A stretch of DNA of 35,819 nt from Planctomycetota bacterium (GTDB lineage Bacteria > Planctomycetota > Phycisphaerae > WQYP01), in the NCBI GenBank assembly GCA_021808105.1, contig JAKBCC010000031.1:1-35819 (forward strand), written 5' to 3'. The notes under the pieces are model-generated. The model did not search any database, was not told the DNA's origin, and worked only from the letters and a program-made list of their open reading frames with translations. Both the position numbers and the translations under genes were made by a program. Within the stretch, counting starts at the first letter, position 1; every line of letters begins with the position of its first letter. Positions 17,009-25,011 of the stretch are shown here, in pieces.

Positions 17009-17394
17009 AGAACATTACTCCGATGCAATGAGAGGTCGCGATTGCATCTACCTGATATTTATCGGCATAATCCAAGGGATGGATATAAGAACATTGTCCG
17101 AAAATCCGCCTGAAACAGCCCATAACCACGAGGATCCTTCCCGACGCAGCGCGTCTTTCGGATCACATGATTCGGCATATTTTTTAATACAGGTTTAGAT
17201 TCGATGTTCTACGGGTTCCACTCATGCAAAAATCACAGGTGTTGCATTATCGGCCCCGCTGCCGCCCCGAGCGAAAGGGGAATCACCATCGTGCGCGGTT
17301 TTCGCGCAAGGCCTTGCTTTATAAATAGGCGTGCACGCGGCCGGCGTTTTTGAGAATTTTCGCTGCGGCATGTAATCTGATAGAATTTGCCTGG
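17009..17394. other. Divergent intergenic region of 386 bases
   Basis: It holds the 5' regions of two divergent genes. I see an 8-bp inverted repeat at 17022-17029 and 17041-17048 with an 11-base spacer, near the start of the minus-strand gene. There is a small cccc/gggg hairpin around 17260-17280, and a TAGAAT -10-like box at 17381-17386, eight bases before the ATG of the plus-strand gene, with no ribosome site between. No gene is supported. Confidence 0.4.
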
Positions 17395-18312
17395 ATGAAT
17401 GGCATGGTTAATTTATCGCCAAACTCTCAACCCCCACGTCTTTTGCAGCGTGTCGTGGCCGCGCCGCGCCGGGCGTTTTCTCTCATTGAGTTGCTGGTTG
17501 TCGTGTCGATTATCGCCGTTTTGATTGCGTTACTCCTGCCTGCTTTGGCCATGGCCCGCCGCGCGGCACAGGCTACTGTCTGTGCGTCCAATCTGCATGA
17601 AATGGGCGCAGCCTATATCGAATATTTTACCGAAGAACATGCCCACGGACTTCCTTATGATCCCGACCTGCCCAACATGTACTGGCTGGAAATGCTGGGG
17701 CCTTATTTTGCCAATCAGCCGCCCGTATTTCAGGATCAGAATACCGCATCTTATATTCCGGCCGTTGAGCAGGCGGCCCTGATTTGTCCCAGCACGCCCA
17801 ATCGGACACTGGCTCCCGGCTCGGCTGGTTATGGCGACGCATTTACCACCTGGGGTCCGGCGGCCTGGTGGAACAAGCCGACGATCGCCGGGCATTTCGG
17901 CAGCTATGGCATCAATGCGTGGCTCTTTGATACGTCGCTGGTGGCATCCGCTGCCGACCCCAAGCCCCTGCGCTGGTACAAGTTCCATCAGCTCCTGGGA
18001 TTGCAACCCTATTTCAGCTACAGCGATCAGACGCCCGGGCCGCAGACGCCGGTATTTGCCGATGCCATCTGGGCGGACACATGGCCCGACAGCAGCAATC
18101 AGCCGCCGCAGTTGCCTTATACACTTAATACGGGATACCCCACCGGTGCCCCGAAAGGTCCCGGCGGATTGGGCCGCCTGTGCATTGATCGCCATGGTCG
18201 AGCGATAAATGTTTCATACGAAGACGGCCACGTGGAGCGCGTACCGCTGCCGCAACTCTGGATGCTGCGCTGGTCCGCCACATCCGTACCGCGGCAGGTC
18301 GTTATTCCGTAA
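17395..18312 (+). CDS. Prepilin-like protein with type IV pilin N-terminal motif and C-terminal DG signature
   Basis: A 305-residue secreted protein. RRAFSLIELLVVVSIIAVLI (residues 25-44) is a class III prepilin signal, with Phe28 after the cleavage point, Glu at +5 and a hydrophobic helix. Ala replaces the usual Gly at -1. The C-terminal NVSYEDGHVERVPL is the DGH-type ending common in planctomycete and Lentisphaerae pseudopilin families. The body is rich in Pro, Trp and Gly. Such proteins are numerous in planctomycetes and of unclear role, probably type II secretion or pilus-related. ATG 17395 was chosen over 17404. A TAGAAT box eight bases upstream suggests a leaderless mRNA. Confidence 0.85.
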   Translation: MNGMVNLSPNSQPPRLLQRVVAAPRRAFSLIELLVVVSIIAVLIALLLPALAMARRAAQATVCASNLHEMGAAYIEYFTEEHAHGLPYDPDLPNMYWLEMLGPYFANQPPVFQDQNTASYIPAVEQAALICPSTPNRTLAPGSAGYGDAFTTWGPAAWWNKPTIAGHFGSYGINAWLFDTSLVASAADPKPLRWYKFHQLLGLQPYFSYSDQTPGPQTPVFADAIWADTWPDSSNQPPQLPYTLNTGYPTGAPKGPGGLGRLCIDRHGRAINVSYEDGHVERVPLPQLWMLRWSATSVPRQVVIP

Positions 18313-18317
18313 TGGCG

Positions 18318-18398
18318 CAGTACATGCAGAACATTCAGTAAACGCAGTATTGTCAGTAGCGTCAGTACATTCGGAATATTCAGTAGAGAGCGGAATAT
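18318..18398. repeat. Degenerate tandem repeat with a 9-base period
   Basis: Successive 9-mers read cagtacatg, cagaacatt, cagtaaacg, cagtattgt, cagtagcgt, cagtacatt, cggaatatt, cagtagaga, then gcggaatatt. Six of the first eight begin with exactly cagta. Consensus is near cagtacatt. It lies directly after the stop of the prepilin-like gene. Confidence 0.6.
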
Positions 18399-18443
18399 TC
18401 GTTGAGCAAAATAGCAGCGGCAGCGCTTCCAAAGCCTTCCAAG

Positions 18444-18464
18444 TTCCAGATTCCAGATTCCAGG
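18444..18464. repeat. Three tandem copies of a 7-base unit
   Basis: ttccaga, ttccaga, ttccagg follow each other, with further ttcca pieces just upstream. It shares the gap between two convergent genes with the 9-base repeat. Confidence 0.5.
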
Positions 18465-18515
18465 TTCTATTCAATCCCGATTTCTGAAACCGTGCGCGTT
18501 TAGGTTATTACAGAA

Positions 18516-19883
18516 TCAGTGCGTATTCCCTGGCATGGCTAAATACCCCTGGCCCAGCCGATGATGGCGCACCACCCTGACAAGAACCTGCCCCTGATTG
18601 GGCAGGCGCGGCAGCAGGGATCCAAGATCCGTAAGGGTTCTGATGCGATACGGGCCTAACTGCACCAGCACATCCCCCGGTTTCAACCCTGCCTGGGCCG
18701 CCATGGAGCCGGCATTCACTTGCGTAATAAGCAGGCCGTTGTTTACGCCGAGATTAAATTTTTTCCCCAGTGTCGGCGTTACCTGTTCGATCGTACAGCC
18801 CATGACTTGCTTGACCGCTTGAATAATTCGCCGCACCTTGATCTGCGCCGGCGTCGGCGGGGCCACACTCACGGGGTAAGTTCTCTTTGTGCCATTGGAA
18901 AAATCCACCACCACAGTTTTTTCCCCAATCGTCACGGTCAGCAGGGCCGCATACGCATCAAGTAAATTCGGAGTGGGAATTCCGTCTACGGACACCACCG
19001 TCGGGCCATGTGTTCCGGCAATCACAACGTGCTGGTCAATGGTGGCCGGCGAATGAAATGTTCTCTGGCCGGCAAATGTGACGGGAATCAGCACGCCATT
19101 GGTGATTTCCGGGTTCATCAGGGTGCTGATGAGTCCATAGAGTCTGTTCACGCCGATGGCAAAGCCGATATTCTGGGCATTGCCCCGGATGGCGGTATTG
19201 ATGCCGATGACCTGCCCATACGCATTTAACAGCGGGCCTCCGGAGTTGCCGGGATTAATTGCGGCATCCGTTTGTATCAGGTTTTTCAGCGGTACCGGAT
19301 TATTCGGCTCATGAATTTCCCGGCCGATCGCTGAGACAATTCCCGTACTGACACTTTGACTGAATCCGAATGGATTGCCCACGGCGATCGTGGGTTCACC
19401 AATCATCAACGTCGAAGAATCCCCCAGGGGAAGCGTTGGAAATGTGTGGCCGGTGGCGGCGGTTATTTTCAAAATCGCCAAGTCCGCCTGCGGATCGCTG
19501 CCGACAACGTGAGCGGCATATTTTTTCCCGTTGGATAAGGTCACGGAAATCTGTTTGGCCTGATCCACCACATGATTGTTGGTCACCACGTAGCCGTTCT
19601 TTTGAATAATAAATCCGCTACCCAGAAAATCGGCGGGCGTGCGGACGATTTCTCCAAACCCCGGCGCTAAGAACATATTGCCGAAAACATTGACTTCGCG
19701 CGCAATAATTTTCTTAGCTGTAATAGACACAATGGCCGGCTGCGCGTGATGAATAATCTGCACGGTAATCGTATCGCGTAAATTGGCCGTATTTATATGG
19801 GGTTGCCAGGTCGCAGCGATACCAGCGCCCGCCGGTGTCAGAGTGGTAATCACAAGGGCCGCCAGAATTTTACTCACGCGCAT
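18516..19883 (-). CDS. HtrA/DegP-type periplasmic serine protease
   Basis: A 455-residue S1C protease for envelope protein quality control. A signal peptide is visible at residues 1-24 (ending AGIAA). The trypsin-like domain has His104 in VTNNHVVD, Asp134 in ADLAILKI and Ser214 in NPGNSGGPLL, so the triad is complete. The LA-loop region (residues 60-85) is short. After the protease domain comes a weakly recognisable PDZ-like segment (about 265-350) and a clear C-terminal PDZ domain (about 385-445, GLKPGDVLVQLGPYRIRTLTDL). It is divergent from the prenyl synthase gene. A short inverted repeat (tcataccgc/gcgggtatga, 19916-19938) sits upstream of its start and may be regulatory. Confidence 0.93.
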   Translation of the reverse strand: MRVSKILAALVITTLTPAGAGIAATWQPHINTANLRDTITVQIIHHAQPAIVSITAKKIIAREVNVFGNMFLAPGFGEIVRTPADFLGSGFIIQKNGYVVTNNHVVDQAKQISVTLSNGKKYAAHVVGSDPQADLAILKITAATGHTFPTLPLGDSSTLMIGEPTIAVGNPFGFSQSVSTGIVSAIGREIHEPNNPVPLKNLIQTDAAINPGNSGGPLLNAYGQVIGINTAIRGNAQNIGFAIGVNRLYGLISTLMNPEITNGVLIPVTFAGQRTFHSPATIDQHVVIAGTHGPTVVSVDGIPTPNLLDAYAALLTVTIGEKTVVVDFSNGTKRTYPVSVAPPTPAQIKVRRIIQAVKQVMGCTIEQVTPTLGKKFNLGVNNGLLITQVNAGSMAAQAGLKPGDVLVQLGPYRIRTLTDLGSLLPRLPNQGQVLVRVVRHHRLGQGYLAMPGNTH

Positions 19884-20035
19884 GAGTGTATCTCCAATAC
19901 CATCGCCACTCTATGTCATACCGCATCAGCGGGTATGAATCCAGCAACCGAATTAATTTATTATCGCCGGGCGTGGCAATTTCTCCGCCTGCTCGGCGCC
20001 TTCAGGGTGCCTGTGCGAAATAATGAGCCGTGCGG

Positions 20036-20041
20036 TATAAT
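20036..20041 (+). promoter_or_regulatory. -10 box of the prenyl synthase gene
   Basis: A perfect TATAAT 27 bases before the ATG, with AGGAGG at 20059-20064. The -35 region is weak. Confidence 0.45.
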
Positions 20042-20068
20042 TTGGCCGCGGAATTTTTAGGAGGCACC

Positions 20069-20992
20069 ATGGCTGCATCGGCACCGGTTGCATCAAGTTG
20101 TAATATTATGGATATGGTTAAATCATTCGCTTTGCAAACGGATGATTTTCTTCGCGGGGTTCTCGCGCACGTACCTGACGCACCGCCGGTTCTGATGGAA
20201 TCCATTTCCTACAGCCTGTTTGGTCCGGGGAAACGCATCCGCCCGGCGTTGGCAATGTTATCCTGCCGGGCGGTGGGGGGCGATGAAGCGGCGGCATTAC
20301 CGGCGGCCGGTGCCTTGGAACTCATTCACTGTTTTTCGCTGGTGCACGATGATTTGCCTGCGATGGACAATGATGATCTCCGGCGCGGTCGGCCCACCAA
20401 TCATAAAGTTTATGGCGATGCCGTTGCGATCCTGGCGGGTGACGCGATGAACACCCTGGCCTTTGAATTGCTGGCAACGCACGTGCCTGATCCGGCATTG
20501 GCTATCCGGCTGGTCAAAGAACTGGGCGTGGCTACGGGGGCCGCGGGCATGATCGGCGGGCAGATATTGGACACATGCTACCCGGCGGAAAAGTCCAAAG
20601 GGGCCAGTGGCTCATTAACACATTTGCAGCGCATTCACCGTATGAAAACCGGCGCGCTGATTAACGCCGCCTGCCGCATGGGGGCCTTATCCGGCGGTGT
20701 TTCTGAGGCGGATTTACACACCGTTGACGCGTTAGGGCGAGCCGTAGGTTTAGCATTTCAAATTGTGGATGACGTGCTGGATGCGACTTCCACCGCGGAG
20801 AATCTAGGTAAAAAGGCCGGCAAGGATGCGGCTATTGGAAAGCTGACCTATCCGTCGCTGTTGGGCCTGGAAGAATCGCGCCAACATCTCGCCAAGCAGG
20901 TTCAAATCGCCCAGGACATGGCCGCCCGCCTTGGCCCCGCCGCCCACCCCCTGGCCCAACTGGTCATCGAATTAGCCCAGCGGGATCATTAG
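20069..20992 (+). CDS. Polyprenyl (farnesyl/geranylgeranyl) diphosphate synthase
   Basis: A 307-residue class I trans-prenyltransferase that extends allylic diphosphates with isopentenyl diphosphate. First Asp-rich motif DDLPAMDNDDLRRG from about residue 93 (DDxxxxD form, as in bacterial FPP and GGPP synthases). Second motif VDDVLDAT near 233. GKRIRPAL and the KTGALI segment bind diphosphate. The segment between the motifs and overall length fit IspA-like enzymes. C15 versus C20 product cannot be settled by eye. The start has a perfect AGGAGG. A same-strand Nudix gene follows after 73 bases. Confidence 0.93.
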   Translation: MAASAPVASSCNIMDMVKSFALQTDDFLRGVLAHVPDAPPVLMESISYSLFGPGKRIRPALAMLSCRAVGGDEAAALPAAGALELIHCFSLVHDDLPAMDNDDLRRGRPTNHKVYGDAVAILAGDAMNTLAFELLATHVPDPALAIRLVKELGVATGAAGMIGGQILDTCYPAEKSKGASGSLTHLQRIHRMKTGALINAACRMGALSGGVSEADLHTVDALGRAVGLAFQIVDDVLDATSTAENLGKKAGKDAAIGKLTYPSLLGLEESRQHLAKQVQIAQDMAARLGPAAHPLAQLVIELAQRDH

Positions 20993-20996
20993 CAGC

Positions 20997-21037
20997 GTAC
21001 CACCAGGTCATTGCCCGCGCCACCGGTGCTGTGGTAC
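20997..21037 (+). other. Inverted repeat between the prenyl synthase and Nudix genes
   Basis: gtaccac at 20997-21003 pairs perfectly with gtggtac at 21031-21037 over a 27-base spacer. No T-run follows. It may be an attenuating stem, with low certainty. Confidence 0.25.
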
Positions 21038-21065
21038 AACACAGGCGTTATTACGGAGCTGGTTT

Positions 21066-21545
21066 ATGCCCAAGGTGAAGTCTAATCGCGTGGCGGTTTA
21101 TGTGTTTAGGCTTTTGTCGGGTGGAGCGCAGTTCCTGCAATTGCATCGGGCGGCAGGGTCGGGCGACTACGCCGGAACATGGCAAACGGTTTACGGTGGG
21201 ATAAAGTCAGGGGAAACCGCCATCGACGCGGCACTTCGGGAGCTTAAAGAGGAAACGCAGCTTGTGCCGACAAAATTTTTTCAGGTGGAATATCTGGAAA
21301 GTTTTTATCATCGCGCACGCGACCGAGTGACGGTTTTGCCCGTGTTCGCTGCGCAGATCGCACCGCACGCCAAAGTGATCATCGATGCCGAACATGATGA
21401 TTTCCGCTGGGTGGATGTGTCCGATGTCGCGGAACATTTTGTATGGCGGGTTCAGCGGCAGGCGATTGCCATTATTGAACAGGATATTCTCGGTACATCG
21501 CCTGCCAAGGAATTATTGACCATCAAGATCAACGCTCGGCGGTGA
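21066..21545 (+). CDS. Nudix hydrolase
   Basis: A 159-residue pyrophosphohydrolase acting on a nucleoside diphosphate-linked compound. The Nudix box spans residues 44-66: GGIKSGETAIDAALRELKEE, then TQL, with the metal-binding REL-EE intact and Gln in place of the last Gly. The N-terminal VAVYVFRLL and length resemble NudB-like dihydroneopterin or dATP pyrophosphatases, but the substrate cannot be fixed. GGAG lies eight bases before the ATG. Downstream lies truD on the opposite strand. Confidence 0.9.
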   Translation: MPKVKSNRVAVYVFRLLSGGAQFLQLHRAAGSGDYAGTWQTVYGGIKSGETAIDAALRELKEETQLVPTKFFQVEYLESFYHRARDRVTVLPVFAAQIAPHAKVIIDAEHDDFRWVDVSDVAEHFVWRVQRQAIAIIEQDILGTSPAKELLTIKINARR

Positions 21546-21601
21546 AATCGTGAATTATGCCACATCGCATCTGATCGCCTCCGGCAACGCTATGCAGAAT
21601 A

Positions 21602-22864
21602 TTATTGTTCCGGCACATCGGTTTTCATGATTTCCCCCAGCAGAACTGTGGCAAAGCAGCCGGGCGGTGAAACAAATTTTAATTCCAGGTACGGCCCGAC
21701 GTCATCGGTGCCGGTGTTCAGGTGCATATCGGTGGGGAAAAACCGCATGGGCCGGCGGGAGCCTTTGGTCTTATAGGCCCGCGGCCCCTGAAAGGCTTCC
21801 AGTGTCAGGTCATTAGACGCCAGAACTTTATTTTCCATTTCCAGCGGCAATCCCTCCGGCTGCGTCATGCGGTAGCCGAACATGGGGCCGGACGGGGAAA
21901 TTTCATGTTGATCGCAGCGGGCCTGCTCAATTTGCACTTTATCGTCGGCCATCTCCACGCGGAATACCGCCCCAATATCATGTTTCCACGCCAAATCACC
22001 GGGCAGGATTTTATTTAACTCGCCCATACGCCTGCGCAGCAATTCATTAAACAAATGGGCCTGCAACGCCGAGATCAGCAGTCGCTTCAGGCGAATATCC
22101 ACCACCCGCATGGCTTTATCCCACTGCCCCGGATTTCTGGCCAGAATGCTTAGCGCTCGTCGCTCGTCGCGCAAGTGTCCCGGCCAATGGGCATTGGCCA
22201 ATTCCAGATTGTTATTGGCAAAATGCCGGCGAGCCTGAAGCACGGAACCGTGATCCACGCTTTCATCAGGTTCTCCCAGCCACCGCGTGAGAAACTCCTT
22301 GCTTTGATCGCGCAGCAGAAAAAGCCCCAGCAGATGGTTATCCCTTCTCATGCCGAATCTCTGCATGCCGAAAAAGTTCGGCACGCCGGTTCGCGATAAT
22401 CTTGCCAGTACCGCCGCCGCCCGTGTTTGCGCCTCAGATAGCGATCCGCCCGGCAGGCTCCATTCCGCCCGGCGAATTTTGACTGTAAAACGATTGCCTG
22501 CCAAGTGACCGATTTTAAGTTTATTGGTATGGCGTTTCACCGCCAGAATTTTGATGTTGGGCAGTTTTAACGCTGCGATGCGTTCATGCCCTTCATGCTC
22601 AATGCTGAAGGTTTGCCGCGCTACCGCCTGGGCATCTTTCAACCCGGCATACCCGACTTCTATAGAACGCCGTCCCAAAGCCTTGGCAAATACGTTCACC
22701 GCCGCCAGAGTGGGAATGCCGCGTTTTTCAATGTGTGCATAACAATGAATGCCGTTGCCGGATGGTTCATAAAGTGGAATTTCCTCCACGATGAAATCAT
22801 CGGGTCGAATTTTAATCTGCCCGCCGACCCCGGGTAAATCAGTTGTCAGATAAGGGGTTTCCAT
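21602..22864 (-). CDS. truD: tRNA pseudouridine synthase D
   Basis: A 420-residue RNA-modifying enzyme that isomerises uridine 13 of tRNA(Glu) to pseudouridine. The catalytic motif GLKDAQAVARQ holds Asp77. RPDDFIVEEIPLYEPSGNG at 20-38 and TGVPNFFGMQRFGMRRDNHL are strong family signatures. The TRUD insertion domain follows, from about residue 160 to 330. Length is longer than E. coli TruD (349) but close to archaeal and planctomycete forms. AAGGA lies nine bases upstream of the ATG. It diverges from the LysM protein gene across about 220 bases in which I see no gene. Confidence 0.94.
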   Translation of the reverse strand: METPYLTTDLPGVGGQIKIRPDDFIVEEIPLYEPSGNGIHCYAHIEKRGIPTLAAVNVFAKALGRRSIEVGYAGLKDAQAVARQTFSIEHEGHERIAALKLPNIKILAVKRHTNKLKIGHLAGNRFTVKIRRAEWSLPGGSLSEAQTRAAAVLARLSRTGVPNFFGMQRFGMRRDNHLLGLFLLRDQSKEFLTRWLGEPDESVDHGSVLQARRHFANNNLELANAHWPGHLRDERRALSILARNPGQWDKAMRVVDIRLKRLLISALQAHLFNELLRRRMGELNKILPGDLAWKHDIGAVFRVEMADDKVQIEQARCDQHEISPSGPMFGYRMTQPEGLPLEMENKVLASNDLTLEAFQGPRAYKTKGSRRPMRFFPTDMHLNTGTDDVGPYLELKFVSPPGCFATVLLGEIMKTDVPEQ

Positions 22865-23087
22865 GGTGTTAATCCTTCAATTTGCATTTTCGTTTTCCAG
22901 GAGCCTGCATGCGCCGCCGGGGCAAACATTGCAAAGGCATGGCTCCATCTCCGCCCGGGACGGCCCCCGGGGTTACTGTGACGGTTCTTCACAGGGGAAT
23001 ACAGTTTAACGGATTGGCCCGGTTTTGTGTTGAATATCCGCCGGCATCAGTGGATCAAAGGTGCATAGTGCGTGTACAGTGAGCGGC

Positions 23088-24053
23088 ATGGCTATTCGCT
23101 TTAAATCCGGTTCAGCGCCAAAATCACGGGATGCTCTGCTCTGGATTATCGTCAGCATTCTGATGATATGGGGTGCCTGGCAAGCGATTAAAGTACGCAA
23201 GCAGGTCCTCAAGGCGTTGCAGCCGCACCATGCCATAACAGCGCCGCTGGCCAAACAACCGACGACGAATCAAGATCCTGCTACGCCCTTCTCGTCGCCG
23301 GATAATTCGGACGCCGGGCCGCTGGCTCAAAGCTTCACATCTGATCTCGCCCCCGCTGCTGGGCCGGAAGTTCTTCACGTTCTGTCGCCTGGGCTATTGG
23401 TCCGTACGCGCCGGCAAGTCAGCCAAGCTCGTTTGGAGCTTCGCCAAAGGCGGTTGCTGAAAGCTCGGCGAACTCTGCAAACAGCCTTGCGGCATATTTC
23501 CGGCTTTGGCGAAAGGCAGGCGGTTGCCATTCGATCCATGCTCATGGAGATTAATCGACATAGTATTTTAGGTTCCGCGATTGTCCCCGGCGATACATTA
23601 GTGAAACTTATCACTGTGCAGGGGGGAAATTCTCTGGATTATCTGGCGCGGCTATATCGCATTACTCCTGCCATGATCTTGCGGCTGAATCCTGGCTTGC
23701 AGGCCCGATCCATGTTGGCCGGCGCGGGAGTAAAAGTCATTCTTGGCCCCATGGACGCTCATCTTATTCTTCACGCATCGCGCATTGATGTCATGATTCG
23801 CCGCCATTTTATTGCCGATTATTCGTTTCACCTTGTTACGCCCGTTGAGCCGACCGTCGGCCGCTATCGGGTGGTCAATTATTTGCCCGGTCCCCTGGGA
23901 CTTGATGAATGGATATTGCAATCGGGCCGATCCCGTCTGATTCTGGCCGGCGGTAATATTCCTGATGCGGATATTACACTTTCTCCCCACGCCATCAGAT
24001 CCCTGCACCGGATGATAAATCCGGATTTTTCTCGCTTTGAAGTCGAACCATGA
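23088..24053 (+). CDS. LysM protein with a degenerate L,D-transpeptidase-like domain
   Basis: A 321-residue membrane-anchored envelope protein. Order: basic N terminus; one helix at 16-33; Pro/Ala-rich linker to about 100; helical repeat region at 108-160; LysM-like domain at about 176-219 (GGNSLDYLARLYRITPAMIL); and a C-terminal beta domain (about 224-318) laid out like planctomycete YkuD L,D-transpeptidases (HLILHASRIDVMIRRHFI, then GRYRVVNYLPGPLG). Where active enzymes have SHGCIRL, this protein has SPHAIRSL, so the catalytic Cys is replaced by Ala and the HG motif is lost. It is probably a peptidoglycan-binding pseudoenzyme (inference). ATG 23088 is chosen. A TACAGT box lies seven bases upstream. 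Confidence 0.75.
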   Translation: MAIRFKSGSAPKSRDALLWIIVSILMIWGAWQAIKVRKQVLKALQPHHAITAPLAKQPTTNQDPATPFSSPDNSDAGPLAQSFTSDLAPAAGPEVLHVLSPGLLVRTRRQVSQARLELRQRRLLKARRTLQTALRHISGFGERQAVAIRSMLMEINRHSILGSAIVPGDTLVKLITVQGGNSLDYLARLYRITPAMILRLNPGLQARSMLAGAGVKVILGPMDAHLILHASRIDVMIRRHFIADYSFHLVTPVEPTVGRYRVVNYLPGPLGLDEWILQSGRSRLILAGGNIPDADITLSPHAIRSLHRMINPDFSRFEVEP

Positions 24054-24124
24054 TAAAATAAGTGGAGTTTCCGGAGGTGCATAACCGCCGGCCGGGAACA
24101 TTTGCGGAAATGGGTTGATCCATT

Positions 24125-24694
24125 ATGGCCATTGTTGTTCAATGCTATCACTGCCACAGTCGTCTGGAACTCGATGAAGGATTCCGTGGCGGCGTATGTC
24201 GGTGCAGCAAATGCGGATCTCTGTTAAAGGTGCCTGCCACCGTCAGTTCCACCAACACCGGACGAACACGCCCCGCGGACCCCGGCACCAGCGCCCCCGG
24301 CAGCCGCCCGCGCGATCCCAATGAAGACCCTGGTTTATCCGCCAGCGGATTTCGTGATCAATCCTCACAAAGACCCGCGGCTCCGCCATCATCCGGAAGC
24401 GGAGGCTTTACCAGCTCTTCCATGCATTCCGACTTACCGCCGGGGAAAAAAACAGGACGCCCAACTCCCAAACCTGCCGTTCCGGACACCTTATCCGGCG
24501 TACCACAATCCCCGATGATCACACGCAAAGTACCGCCGATTCGTCCGGTTACCAAAAAAAAGCCAACTGAACCGATTCCTCCCGCCGAGAAAAATACGCT
24601 GCTTCTGTGGGCCTTGGGGGCCTTTATTTTTCTCTTTGTTATAGCGGTCATCGTCGTTCTTATCGTGGCGTTAGGCCGGTACGTATCTTTGTAA
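24125..24694 (+). CDS. Zinc-ribbon protein with proline-rich linker and C-terminal membrane anchor
   Basis: A 189-residue protein. The N terminus, CYHCHSRLELDEGFRGGVCRCSKCGSLL written here only as its key cysteines Cys7, Cys10, Cys25/27 and Cys30, forms a CxxC...CxxC zinc ribbon. Residues 40-155 are Pro, Ser, Thr, Gly and Lys rich with no fold visible. Residues 160-186 are a strong helix (LLLWALGAFIFLFVIAVIVV). So this is a tail-anchored protein exposing a zinc ribbon to the cytosol. Planctomycetes encode many such proteins of unknown function. The start lacks a clear ribosome site. It is 72 bases behind the LysM gene and may be in the same unit. Confidence 0.72.
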   Translation: MAIVVQCYHCHSRLELDEGFRGGVCRCSKCGSLLKVPATVSSTNTGRTRPADPGTSAPGSRPRDPNEDPGLSASGFRDQSSQRPAAPPSSGSGGFTSSSMHSDLPPGKKTGRPTPKPAVPDTLSGVPQSPMITRKVPPIRPVTKKKPTEPIPPAEKNTLLLWALGAFIFLFVIAVIVVLIVALGRYVSL

Positions 24695-25011
24695 CCGCCA
24701 AGGTCTTTTTATCCCAGTCCGATCTGCCCGCGCAGATTGCCAAACTACGCACGCCACACCAGCACATCGATGTTATTTCCATCAATGGAGATCGCAAGGA
24801 ATTACAGCAACTCGCCCAGGAAATCCGCAGGCCAATTCCGCTTTGTTACCGTCAGCAACCTGCAAAACGCGATGGTGCAGTAAAGCGGCTAATGTGGGCT
24901 TGCCACCTTCACTGCGTACGCCTCAGAATAGTACCCGGCCGAGCAAATTTGGCAAAATCGCGCATAAGCGACTCATGCCCAAGTTTCCATTACCCCAGCG
25001 GAAATAGCTGA
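24668..25011 (+). pseudogene. Possible gene remnant after the zinc-ribbon gene
   Basis: In the +1 frame just past the stop at 24694, the sequence reads like protein for about 50 residues (VTAKVFLSQSDLPAQIAKLR, then HIDVISINGDRKELQQLAQE) before turning into Arg/Cys-rich text. There is no usable start codon in that frame except a GTG at 24607 deep inside the preceding gene. It could be a decayed gene, a frame-shifted extension, or chance. It overlaps the end of the convergent fic gene. This entry also covers the gap of about 295 bases, where nothing else was seen. Confidence 0.22.

Noticed and set aside
16968-17198. Plus-strand frame of 76 residues between divergent genes
   Set aside because: It starts inside the opposite gene, has no ribosome site and no recognisable protein features.
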